Assembly: GCA_964611385.1 (NCBI GenBank)
Contig: CAZSXS010000043.1
Coordinates: 1 to 30,973 of the forward strand
Origin: CAZSXS01 sp964611385
Lineage (GTDB): Bacteria > Bacillota > Clostridia > Lachnospirales > CAYPQA01
Direction: 5' to 3'
DNA length: 30,973 nt
Shown in pieces: positions 8,684-16,426 of the stretch (position 1 is its first letter; each line of letters opens with the position of its first letter). Under the pieces are notes generated by a model. It was not told where the DNA came from and did no database searches. It saw nothing but the letters and a program-made list of their open reading frames with translations. Made by a program: the position numbers and the translations under genes.

Positions 8684-8851
8684 TTATTTTTTACCTGAAT
8701 CCGTAGTCTGATAATTATTGTTATTAGGATTTAATTGATTACTGTGATTATTGGCATTAGATCGAAATTCGAAACTGTTTGGGTTTTTTTGATTCGCATA
8801 ATTATTAATCTGAGATTGTGAATGAGATTTACTACTAACTCCTTTTGCCAT
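8684..8851 (-). CDS. Small Asn-rich hypothetical protein (55 aa)
   Basis: The ATG at 8851 is preceded by AAAGGAG at about 8 nt, a strong ribosome binding site. The product MAKGVSSKSH...SGKK is hydrophilic and rich in Asn, Ser and Gln, with no membrane segment. Its core SNANNHSNQLNPNNNNYQ resembles the NxxNQxNPNNxxY motif of small uncharacterised proteins in Bacillota and their phages; I recall that motif but not a function. The gene lies alone between elements A and B. Function unknown. The good ribosome binding site and the conserved-looking motif argue that it is real. Confidence 0.65.
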   Translation of the reverse strand: MAKGVSSKSHSQSQINNYANQKNPNSFEFRSNANNHSNQLNPNNNNYQTTDSGKK

Positions 8852-8916
8852 TTTACTTTCTCCTTTGTTTATAATATTTTTTGTCTTTCAAAATCTCTGT
8901 AGGATCTATACCACTT

Positions 8917-9003
8917 CCCATGTCCGGCTTTTTTGAAATGGGAAGGGTGGGGGTTTGGGGAAGAGGGATGAACCAGCAAGCTGGTTCATCCCTCTTCCCC
9001 AAA
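8917..9003 (-). repeat. Palindromic element B (gene-3' palindrome family, variant core)
   Basis: A perfect inverted repeat with 24-bp arms (8954-8977 and 8980-9003) and a 2-nt loop lies 4 nt after the aminopeptidase stop (minus-strand sense). The outer arm is G-rich as in A and C, but the inner A/T core is replaced by a segment containing ATGAACCAGC. The conserved GCCGGACATGGG tail is present at its distal end (8917-8928), with the TTTCAAAAAA box next to it. CTTCCCAT and ATGGGAAG flank that box as a second small inverted repeat. Confidence 0.8.
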
Positions 9004-9007
9004 GGTC

Positions 9008-10786
9008 TTAAATCTCTTTACTCGCAGCATGAAGCCATGCCTTTTCTTCTTCGTCCAGATACGGGGAGAGTTTTTCGTATACTTCTTTGTGATAATCGTT
9101 CAGCCAATTTAATTCGTCTGTGGAGAGAAGAGAGGCGTCGATGGCTTCTTGGTCTATGGGGCAGAGGGAGACGGTTTCGAAGCATAGGAATCGGCCGAAG
9201 CCTGTGGTTTTGTGCTCCCGGACGACTAAGGTGTTTTCCGTGCGAATGCCGTATTCCTCGGCTCGATATATGCCTGGTTCGTTGGTCAGTAACATCCCTA
9301 CTTCCAGCTTGACCCTGCTGGCTCCCATGCCGATGCCTTGTGGGCCTTCGTGTACATTCAAGCAAAAGCCCAGACCGTGACCCGTTCCGTGTTTGAAGTC
9401 AATGCCTTCCTTCCACATCGCTGAGCGGGCCAGAATGTCCAGGTTCGTGCCGGTGGTCCCATATAAGAAGATGGCCTGAGATAAAGCGATGTGCCCCTTT
9501 AAAACGAGGGTGAAATCTTTTTTCATTTGGGCTGTCAAAGGCCCCAAGGCTATGGTGCGGGTGATGTCCGTGGTTCCGTCCAGATAATTTCCACCGGAAT
9601 CCACCAGGAGAAAGCCTTCCTTATCTAAAGTCTTGCAGTTGTCCTCAGTGGCCTTGTAGTGGGCCATGGCTGCATTTTCCTGATAGCCTGCTATGGTGTC
9701 AAAGCTGGGGAAGAGGAAGTTTTCGTTTTGTGCCCGGAGATTAGCGAGCTTCTTTTCAATGTCGATCTCGGTTATGGACTCAAGTTCTTGCTTGCTCCGG
9801 CTCTTGATCCAATGGATAAAGCGAACCATGGATACCCCATCCCGAATGTTTGACAGACGGACGTTTTCTAGCTCTGTTTCATTTTTGATAGCCTTCAGGT
9901 TGGTGGTAAAATCCGTCTCCAGTTCGATAAGCGCCTTATTTTCCAACAGGCCATAAATATAGGCATTGGTACGCCCTGGCACTAACGCAATCTTCCCTGT
10001 TGCGCTTTGTACAAAGTCAGAAAAGGCTTCATAGGGCTCTATGTTGATTTCCTTCTCCAATTCCTTTTGAATGGGGGCAACCTTCTCAGAAGCCACGAAC
10101 AAGGTGGCTGTGGCCTTGCCGTTCTCTAGGGATACAGCTGCATAGGATAAGAAGGTTGTGCAGTTTGGCATGTCGTTGCCTCGTAGATTTAAGAGCCAGG
10201 CAATATCGTCCAGGGAGGAAATCAGGTAAATGTCCGCTTCCTTTTCCTGCATCAGCGCAGCTACGCGGCTGATTTTATCCAGTCGGGACTGACCGCAAAA
10301 CCTTTCCTCATGCACGTACAGCGCATTGGAAGAAAGAGGAGGACGATCTGTCCAAAGGCTACCAAGCAAGTCGCCGTCTTTGAATTTGATTTCCTTTGGC
10401 AGGATGATTTTCTTGAGTTCCTTAAGCCGTACAAAGGATAAGGTTCTCCCGTCAAAACCCACGGTTCCTCCGGGCTTCACCTCGTCCCTAACAAAGGTCA
10501 GCAAATCCTTAACCCCAGCTTCCATCTTGTACAATTCAAAGTCGGAACCACTCAGCTCTCTTTCAGCCTGAATGTAATAGCGGCCATCCGTCCAAAGAAT
10601 TGCCTTCTCCTGGGTGACTACTACCGTGCCGTTGGAACCGGTGAAGCCAGAAATATACACAACAGCGTTGTAGTAAGGCGAAACATATTCGCTCTGATGT
10701 GGGTCAAACTTAGTGCAGATATAGGCATCAATGCCTTCGACTTGCATCTTACTCCTTAAGGCTTGAAGCTTTTCATTTATGGTCAT
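9008..10786 (-). CDS. Xaa-Pro aminopeptidase (M24B, three-domain aminopeptidase P)
   Basis: Cytosolic metallopeptidase that removes the N-terminal residue from peptides with proline in position 2. The 592-aa length and layout match the eukaryotic XPNPEP1-like, three-domain form: creatinase-like N-terminal domains (about 1-150 and 155-310), the pita-bread catalytic domain (about 310-540), and a C-terminal M24_C segment. The five metal ligands are visible: D396 and D407 (DSGGNYLDGTTDITR), H470 (GTGHGLG), E503 (NEPGIY) and E517 (RTENT). The ATG has AAGGGAGGAT upstream. It is the last gene of the gpmI > VOC > aminopeptidase run, 60 nt after the VOC gene. Its role in peptide use fits the oligopeptide importer further along. 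Confidence 0.93.
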   Translation of the reverse strand: MTINEKLQALRSKMQVEGIDAYICTKFDPHQSEYVSPYYNAVVYISGFTGSNGTVVVTQEKAILWTDGRYYIQAERELSGSDFELYKMEAGVKDLLTFVRDEVKPGGTVGFDGRTLSFVRLKELKKIILPKEIKFKDGDLLGSLWTDRPPLSSNALYVHEERFCGQSRLDKISRVAALMQEKEADIYLISSLDDIAWLLNLRGNDMPNCTTFLSYAAVSLENGKATATLFVASEKVAPIQKELEKEINIEPYEAFSDFVQSATGKIALVPGRTNAYIYGLLENKALIELETDFTTNLKAIKNETELENVRLSNIRDGVSMVRFIHWIKSRSKQELESITEIDIEKKLANLRAQNENFLFPSFDTIAGYQENAAMAHYKATEDNCKTLDKEGFLLVDSGGNYLDGTTDITRTIALGPLTAQMKKDFTLVLKGHIALSQAIFLYGTTGTNLDILARSAMWKEGIDFKHGTGHGLGFCLNVHEGPQGIGMGASRVKLEVGMLLTNEPGIYRAEEYGIRTENTLVVREHKTTGFGRFLCFETVSLCPIDQEAIDASLLSTDELNWLNDYHKEVYEKLSPYLDEEEKAWLHAASKEI

Positions 10787-10846
10787 AAATCCTCCCTTCC
10801 CAATTCAAACAAAATGATTCATCATTGATTCGCTTGTGTTTCGTCC

Positions 10847-11254
10847 TTAGCTTCTGTACTGAAAAAATTCTACCGATTCGCCGTCCGGCCCGAAAACGAA
10901 AGCAATCTTAACTGGAATCACATTCGGAACCGCTTGAATGTCGATTTCCTTGGGCTCCATTTTTGACTTAGCCCCGGCAGCAATAGCCTTATTGTAGGCT
11001 TTTTCTGCATCCTCCGTCTTCAAGGCAAAGTGAATAAAGCGGGCGTTGACTTCCGGTTCGCCAGAACCATTGGCAAAAATCTCAATAATAGCCCCGTCGC
11101 CCAAATCCAGCATTATGCCTCTGCCTTCTCCTTCGCCCCAGCGGCAAAGCTCCTTGCAGCCAATGGCGTTCATATAAAAATCAACGGATTTCTCAAAGTT
11201 AGCCGACGCTAAAGCAATATGATGAAACCCCGTGCAGTAAGATTCTGTACTCAT
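10847..11254 (-). CDS. VOC family protein (glyoxalase I-like)
   Basis: About 135 aa, one vicinal-oxygen-chelate domain made of two beta-alpha-beta-beta-beta modules. Candidate metal ligands are present in FHHIALAS, AIIEIFANG, RFIHFALKT and ESVEFFQYRS, the H/E/H/E pattern of glyoxalase I. The substrate is not known and could be methylglyoxal-derived or something else. I choose the ATG at 11254 rather than the in-frame ATG 24 nt upstream because GGAGGG lies 7 nt before it. It sits between gpmI and the aminopeptidase gene on the same strand. A link to glycolytic methylglyoxal detoxification next to phosphoglycerate mutase is attractive but only inferred. Confidence 0.82.
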   Translation of the reverse strand: MSTESYCTGFHHIALASANFEKSVDFYMNAIGCKELCRWGEGEGRGIMLDLGDGAIIEIFANGSGEPEVNARFIHFALKTEDAEKAYNKAIAAGAKSKMEPKEIDIQAVPNVIPVKIAFVFGPDGESVEFFQYRS

Positions 11255-11336
11255 TAGATATCCCTCCAAATTTTTCATTGAATTTAACTCAGTTCAACAT
11301 CAAAAACCTTCCACCCTATGTTCATCCCCCGCCTAT

Positions 11337-11435
11337 TTCCGGCTTTTTTTGAAAAGAGAGGGATGGGGGTGTGGGGGAAGGGAGAGAAAAACTTTTTTCG
11401 CCGTTTGAAAAAAGTTTTTCTCTCCCTTCCCCCAC
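11337..11435 (-). repeat. Palindromic element C (gene-3' palindrome family)
   Basis: A perfect inverted repeat with 29-bp arms (11371-11399 and 11407-11435) and a 7-nt loop begins 16 nt after the gpmI stop (minus-strand sense). In gene sense the loop is AAACGGC, identical to element A, and the inner arm AAAAACTTTTTTC is also identical. The outer arms differ from A but stay fully self-complementary. The tail carries TTTTCAAAAAAAGCCGG as in A and B. Confidence 0.85.
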
Positions 11436-11451
11436 GATCTTTATCTTTTCC

Positions 11452-13002
11452 TTAAATCATAGCATCTTCCCAGCATTCTGGTGCTGTCAGCCCCAGAAGC
11501 TTTGCGATGGTGGGCGCAACATTGGCCAAACCGAACTTGCCTTCTTTTAGACTGTGCTCAGTGACCTTGTCATAAAGAATAAAGGGTACAGGATTTAAGG
11601 AGTGGGCCGTCTTTGGAGCACCGTTTTTCTCTAGCATGTCGTCGGCGTTTCCGTGGTCGGCGGTGATGATCAGTACGGCCTTGTCAGAAACCGCCTTGAT
11701 GATGCGCTCCAGAGCCAAATCTACGGCCTCAACTGCTATCTTAGTGGCTACAAGACTGCCTGTGTGCCCAACCATGTCGCCGTTGGGGAAGTTGCAGCGT
11801 ATAAAACCGTACTTGCCTGACTCAATGGCCTCGATTACCTTGTCCGCTACCTCGGCACTCTTCATCCATGGACGCTCGTCAAAGGATACGTTGTCCGAGG
11901 GAATTTCCGCATAGGTCTCCAGCTCTTCGCTGAATTTTCCGCTCTTGTTGCCGTTCCAGAAATAAGTCACATGCCCGTATTTCTGCGTCTCAGAAACCGC
12001 ATATTGCCGTACCTTGTTTTCAACTAATAGCTCGGATAGCGTATTTTTGATGGACGGTGGGGCAACTAAGAAACGCTTGGGCAGGTTTAAGTCGCCGTCG
12101 TATTGTAACATGCCCGCATATACAACCTTGGGTACCTTCACTCGGTCAAACTTGTCAAATTCCTCGTTCTCAAAAGCCATGCTGATTTCAATGGCTCTGT
12201 CCCCGCGGAAATTAAATAAGACTACGCTGTCAAAATCCACGATTTTACCGATGGCTTCTCCGTTATCGGCAATCACAAAGGCCGGAAGATCCTGGTCAAT
12301 GACAGAAAGTTCCGTACGGTATGTGCTAATGGCCTGCGTCGCATTTTCAAACTGTCGTCCAAGCCCCAATACATGGGTGTCCCAGCCTTGCTTAACCATG
12401 TTCCAGTTTGCCATGTATCGATCCATGGTGATTTTCATTCTTCCGCCGCCAGAAGCAATCCGTGCGTCAAAGTCCTGATCGTTTAAGCTCTTCATAAAGT
12501 TCTCAATGGCATCAATGTATTCAAGCGCTGAGGTGGCAGGTACATCCCGTCCGTCCAAAAGCACATGCAGGCGGACTTTTTGAATGCCGTCCTTTTTTGC
12601 CCTCTGAATCATTGATTTTAAGTGGCCAATGTTGGAGTGTACGTTCCCGTCGGAAAGCAGTCCGATAAAATGCAGGGTGCTAGAGTTTCTAAGCACATTC
12701 CCAGAAATCTCCTCCCAAGCTTGGGATTCATACATGCTTCCGCTGTTGATGCATTCATTAACCAGCTTTGCCCCCTGTGAATAAATCTGGCCGCAACCCA
12801 GGGCGTTATGTCCAACCTCACTGTTACCCATATCATCGTCCGATGGCAGGCCTACTGCCTCTCCGTGGGCCTTGATGATTGTGTTGGGGTACTTTTCCAT
12901 CAGCATATCCAGGGTCTGTGTGCTAGCACCTTTAACAATATCCCCGGCGTTTCCTTTTCCGATACCGATTCCATCCATAATTACTAATACTACTGGCTTC
13001 AT
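11452..13002 (-). CDS. gpmI: 2,3-bisphosphoglycerate-independent phosphoglycerate mutase
   Basis: Interconverts 3- and 2-phosphoglycerate in glycolysis and gluconeogenesis through a phosphoserine intermediate and two Mn ions. It is 516 aa, the normal family length. The alkaline-phosphatase-like motifs are visible: VIMDGIGIG with D10, the catalytic serine in MGNSEVGHNALG (S61), the insertion domain around HVLLDGRDVPATSA, GDRAIEISMAF, and the C-terminal metal motif ITADHGNADDM. The ATG has AAAGGAG about 8 nt upstream. A -10-like TATAAT lies on the minus strand at 13074-13079, without a clear -35. It heads the minus-strand run with the VOC and aminopeptidase genes, and element C follows its stop. 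Confidence 0.97.
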   Translation of the reverse strand: MKPVVLVIMDGIGIGKGNAGDIVKGASTQTLDMLMEKYPNTIIKAHGEAVGLPSDDDMGNSEVGHNALGCGQIYSQGAKLVNECINSGSMYESQAWEEISGNVLRNSSTLHFIGLLSDGNVHSNIGHLKSMIQRAKKDGIQKVRLHVLLDGRDVPATSALEYIDAIENFMKSLNDQDFDARIASGGGRMKITMDRYMANWNMVKQGWDTHVLGLGRQFENATQAISTYRTELSVIDQDLPAFVIADNGEAIGKIVDFDSVVLFNFRGDRAIEISMAFENEEFDKFDRVKVPKVVYAGMLQYDGDLNLPKRFLVAPPSIKNTLSELLVENKVRQYAVSETQKYGHVTYFWNGNKSGKFSEELETYAEIPSDNVSFDERPWMKSAEVADKVIEAIESGKYGFIRCNFPNGDMVGHTGSLVATKIAVEAVDLALERIIKAVSDKAVLIITADHGNADDMLEKNGAPKTAHSLNPVPFILYDKVTEHSLKEGKFGLANVAPTIAKLLGLTAPECWEDAMI

Positions 13003-13138
13003 TTCAAAACTCCTTTTTGTTTATTGATTCATGAAAGACTGATTCAAGAAAAACGTTGCTGTATTTTTCCTCGATTATATTACATGAGAATGAAAAATTA
13101 GTAAAGGGGTGTGTGGAACAAAGTCATCAACAGCGGCT

Positions 13139-13167
13139 TTGCAAAGAGCGGAGTTACGAAGTATAAT
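13139..13167 (+). promoter_or_regulatory. Predicted sigma-A promoter of the two-component operon
   Basis: TTGCAA (13139-13144), 17-bp spacer, TATAAT (13162-13167). The -35 lies in the palindrome CTTTGCAAAG. The 14-mer GCGGCTTTGCAAAG here is identical to the one at the GH13 promoter. Confidence 0.65.
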
Positions 13168-13223
13168 GTAGCGAAGAATTTTGGCGTTAATACTACGTAA
13201 GACATACAATTTGGGAGGCCTTC

Positions 13224-13967
13224 ATGAATATAACCCTGGCAATTTGTGATGATGAAAACCCGGAAATCGAATACCTAAAAGCTCTGACGGAAAAATGGGC
13301 AAGGGATCGGAACCTTAGCATACGCTTATTGACATTTTCCAGTGCAGAGCGCTTTTTGTTTGCCTACGACAGCGATAAGGCTGTTGATATCCTCCTTTTG
13401 GATATTCAGATGAGTCGTGAGCAGGGCAAAAGCCAAATGGACGGAATAAGCCTTGCAAGAAAAATCCGGTCACAGAATGAGACGATGCAGTTGATCTTTG
13501 TTACCGGCTTGCCGGAATATGTGGGCGAGGGCTATGAGGTATCGGCCTTGCATTATCTGATGAAGCCCGTGAAGGAAGGCAAGCTTTTTGAAACCTTGGA
13601 TAAGGCGCTTAAGAATCTTTCCAAAACTGAGAGGCATTTGCTGCTTGCCTCTGGCGGGGCTTCCCTTCGTGTTTCGGCTGGAGAGATATTGAGCGTGGAA
13701 AGCTTCGCCCATAAATCAGAGATCACCACCAAAGCTGGAAAAATCGAAACCAAGCTTTCCATTTCAGAGTTGGAAGCACAGCTAGGTGAGGGCTTTGTGC
13801 GCTGCCACCGCTCCTATCTTGTGGGACTTAAGTACATCAGCCGCATCAGTAAGACAGACATCATTCTGGACAATGGTGTCTCAATCCCACTATCCAGACG
13901 CCTCTATGAGCAAGTCAACCAGGCATTTATTCAATATTATAAGGGGGGCTCTTCATGCAGGCTTTGA
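13224..13967 (+). CDS. LytTR-family response regulator (AgrA/LytR type)
   Basis: Cytoplasmic transcription regulator of a two-component system. The receiver domain (1-125) has the acidic pair D9/D10, phospho-acceptor D60 (LLLDIQMS), T94 (FVTG) and K114 (LMKP). A LytTR DNA-binding domain follows (about 138-240), with EILSVESFAHKSEI and GFVRCHRSYLVGLKYI. The start ATG has GGGAGG about 5 nt upstream. It overlaps the kinase gene by 13 nt, so the pair is translationally coupled. AgrA/LytR-type regulators usually control peptide signalling, bacteriocin or cell-surface genes; here no target or peptide gene is evident nearby. Confidence 0.92.
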   Translation: MNITLAICDDENPEIEYLKALTEKWARDRNLSIRLLTFSSAERFLFAYDSDKAVDILLLDIQMSREQGKSQMDGISLARKIRSQNETMQLIFVTGLPEYVGEGYEVSALHYLMKPVKEGKLFETLDKALKNLSKTERHLLLASGGASLRVSAGEILSVESFAHKSEITTKAGKIETKLSISELEAQLGEGFVRCHRSYLVGLKYISRISKTDIILDNGVSIPLSRRLYEQVNQAFIQYYKGGSSCRL

Positions 13968-14692
13968 TTTACGCCGGAATTGCTGTCGGTTCGGTCGGGA
14001 TTGTTTTAGGCTTGGTGCTGATTTCGAGACGATACATGACTGCTTTGGTGGATAGGCGCATAGCTGCTTTTCAAAGCGACTTAATGCAAAAGCACATTGC
14101 CGAGGTGGAGAACATATATAAGCAAATGCGTGGGTGGCGACATGATTACCATAATCATATACAGACGATGAAAGCCCACCTCCACCTGAAGCAGTACAAG
14201 GAGATCGGAGGGTATTTGGATCAGCTGGATACGGACCTGACGGGTGTGGATACGGTTTTAAAATCCGGAAACGTCATGGTGGATGCGATTTTGAACAGCA
14301 AGATTTCCTTGGCACTGTCAAAGAAGATTCAGATTCATGCCAAGGCCAAGGTACCAAGAACACTCTCTATATCCGAAATCGACTTGTGTGTGATGATCGG
14401 GAACCTTCTGGACAATGCAAGCGAAGCCTGTTTGAAGCAAGAGAAACAGGAGGAGCGCTTCATACGGATTTATATTGACATTTTGAAAGATCAGCTCTAC
14501 ATCTCCGTTTCCAATTCCAGTGGAGGCGAAGTGAAAAAGAGTGGAAAGTTCTACCTAAGCACCAAGGAAAAAACCGGTCATGGCTTTGGCTTACTGAGGG
14601 TGGACAAAATCGTAGAGAAATACGGCGGATATGTCAACCGTCAAAACGAGGAAGGTGTTTTTGCCACTGAAATCCTACTGCCACTGCGCTAA
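13955..14692 (+). CDS. GHKL sensor histidine kinase, minimal (one membrane segment, no sensor domain)
   Basis: A 245-aa kinase partner of the preceding LytTR regulator. One N-terminal hydrophobic segment (about 4-24, IYAGIAVGSVGIVLGLVLI) is followed by a helical linker, the phospho-acceptor region WRHDYHNHI (H63 or H66), the N box GNLLDNASEA (N150/N154) and the G box GHGFGL (208-213). Related AgrC/ComD-like kinases usually have five to seven membrane helices ahead of the kinase core. Here only one is present, so the stimulus may be read through a membrane or cytoplasmic partner. The ribosome binding site AAGGGGGG lies inside the regulator gene. Its stop overlaps the stop of the convergent PHP-methyltransferase gene by 4 bp. 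Confidence 0.88.
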   Translation: MQALIYAGIAVGSVGIVLGLVLISRRYMTALVDRRIAAFQSDLMQKHIAEVENIYKQMRGWRHDYHNHIQTMKAHLHLKQYKEIGGYLDQLDTDLTGVDTVLKSGNVMVDAILNSKISLALSKKIQIHAKAKVPRTLSISEIDLCVMIGNLLDNASEACLKQEKQEERFIRIYIDILKDQLYISVSNSSGGEVKKSGKFYLSTKEKTGHGFGLLRVDKIVEKYGGYVNRQNEEGVFATEILLPLR

Positions 14693-16341
14693 ACGTTTTT
14701 ACGTCCGATATACATCAAATGCTCAGAAAAGCTTAACAGATCTTCTCTTTCGCATACCTCGACTGCTAGATTGATCCATCGATCCATCACTTCCTTTGGC
14801 TGCCGAATCAGATTTTCTTCGTTGGGGGATAGAATGCTTTCCTGACCAAAGTAATGCAGCTTTTCCAGAGGAAACTGAGACATGAAGGGTAGGACATCCT
14901 TATGCCGGATAAAGTAAGCTTGTGTAAAGCTCTCCCCACTAAAAGGTAAGTCGTCCTGGAAGAGTTTATATTGGAACTCAATTTCTTTCAGCAGAATCAG
15001 TTCAGGCTCATACTTCATGGAGTAAAGTATCCCACCATAGGATGAGATGAAGGAAGCGAATAGGATCCCACCTGGTTTTAGCAGGCTTAGACTAGCCTGA
15101 ATGGTCTTAACTCTTTCCACTTCATCAAGAAGGTGATACAAAGGCCCCATAAGCAGTACATGGTCATAGGGCCCGCTCACCAGTGTGTCTACCTCTCTGG
15201 CATCCCCGACTAGCATTTGGATGCTTAAGCCTTGTTCCGAGGCCTTTTCTTTTGCCAAGGCGATGTTTGCAGAGGACAAGTCAATCAAGGTGAGCTCGCA
15301 GCCCTTTTCAGCAAGATAAAGAGAATAGCGCCCAGGGCCGCCGCCAATGTCTACAACGCGATCACCTTTTTTGATATACCGATCCATAAACCGTTTGGTA
15401 ACTTCAAACTCTACCTTATGCCGGTTCAGGCGCTCCCATTCAGCGCGTGCGTCTTTTTCATAATAATCCTTAATGACGTTTGTAGTGTTTTGTGTGTGCA
15501 GATTCATATTAACCAACCCTTTCAAGTTCAAACGATCCATATCAACCTGTAGCTTTCCCAACTCAAAACGTACACCTTGAATCTCCTTGGCAAATTCTCC
15601 ATGACTGTCGTTTCCGGCAGTTATTAGAAGATCCCTTTCTTTGCAAAAGGATACGCAAAGGTCGGTCATTTGTTGAGCGTTGGAGGGGTAAAAGCATTCC
15701 ACTCCATCAATTCCATGATCAGAAAGCCAGCTTAAGCTTGCAAGAAAAGCCTCTTCATTCTGTTCCAGTTGGATGGCTGGATGAGCAAGGACAGCCACAC
15801 CACCGGCTTGATGAATGATTTCACAAAGGCTTGCCACATCAAGGAAGCTTTTTGCTGGAGATACCTCGAAATCCCTGTAATAGCGCATACAATCGGGATA
15901 GCTGGCCCCAAAGCCCTTGCTTTGCAGATAATCAATCCCTTTCCAACCGCCATTTGCTGGATTTCTTTGGAAAGTGGCATATTCTTCCATGGACAGCTCT
16001 GGGTACTCCTTTGACATTTTTTCAATGAGATCAATGCTCATTTGCTCCATGATATCCGTGTTTTCCTGTAGCTGCTTCTGTAAACGAGCATTATGAATGT
16101 CGCAATTGTAAGCCAAAACATGAAGTATCCTTTCTCCAAAACTGCATTCGATTTCTACACCTGGTAGGCATTGCACCTGATGAGTCTTGCAAGCCATTTC
16201 AAGCTGAGGATAACCATCCATGGTATTGTGATCGCAAATGGAGATCAACCCGATTCCAAGCTGAACGGCTTTTGCGACTACCTCCTCTGGCGTCATGGTT
16301 CCATCAGAAAACTGCGTGTGGATGTGTAAATCAGCATACAT
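14689..16341 (-). CDS. PHP-domain phosphoesterase fused to a class I SAM-dependent methyltransferase
   Basis: A single 550-aa frame with two enzymes. Residues 1-275 are a PHP domain of the TrpH/RNase AM type, with likely metal ligands H6 and H8 (DLHIHTQFSDG), D37/H38 (CDHNT), E63 (PGVEIE), H74, H187 (LAHPA), D245 and H247 (NDSHG). Residues about 285-550 are a class I methyltransferase, with SAM motif I VVDIGGGPGRYSLYL (329-343), GDAREV and LLMGPLYHLL. Met279 (MNLHTQ) would be a plausible start for a stand-alone methyltransferase, with a weak AAAGGG upstream. The ATG at 16341 has a strong AAGGAGGAG. Both domains are widespread separately; the combination is unusual. Substrates are unknown. A lost stop codon between two adjacent genes is the main alternative origin. 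Confidence 0.85.
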   Translation of the reverse strand: MYADLHIHTQFSDGTMTPEEVVAKAVQLGIGLISICDHNTMDGYPQLEMACKTHQVQCLPGVEIECSFGERILHVLAYNCDIHNARLQKQLQENTDIMEQMSIDLIEKMSKEYPELSMEEYATFQRNPANGGWKGIDYLQSKGFGASYPDCMRYYRDFEVSPAKSFLDVASLCEIIHQAGGVAVLAHPAIQLEQNEEAFLASLSWLSDHGIDGVECFYPSNAQQMTDLCVSFCKERDLLITAGNDSHGEFAKEIQGVRFELGKLQVDMDRLNLKGLVNMNLHTQNTTNVIKDYYEKDARAEWERLNRHKVEFEVTKRFMDRYIKKGDRVVDIGGGPGRYSLYLAEKGCELTLIDLSSANIALAKEKASEQGLSIQMLVGDAREVDTLVSGPYDHVLLMGPLYHLLDEVERVKTIQASLSLLKPGGILFASFISSYGGILYSMKYEPELILLKEIEFQYKLFQDDLPFSGESFTQAYFIRHKDVLPFMSQFPLEKLHYFGQESILSPNEENLIRQPKEVMDRWINLAVEVCEREDLLSFSEHLMYIGRKNV

Positions 16342-16350
16342 AAAACTCCT

Positions 16351-16402
16351 CCTTAAAATAAAAAATGGCTAAAAGCAATGGGAATGCCATGCTTTTAGCC
16401 AT
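16351..16402 (-). terminator. Terminator of the 51-aa gene
   Basis: Perfect 13-bp arms 16365-16377 and 16390-16402 (ATGGCTAAAAGCA against TGCTTTTAGCCAT), followed on the minus strand by a TTTTTATTTT tract. It lies 24 nt after the 51-aa gene stop and just before the PHP-methyltransferase ribosome binding site. Confidence 0.8.
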
Positions 16403-16426
16403 GAATGGATTGATCCGTGATCCTCT

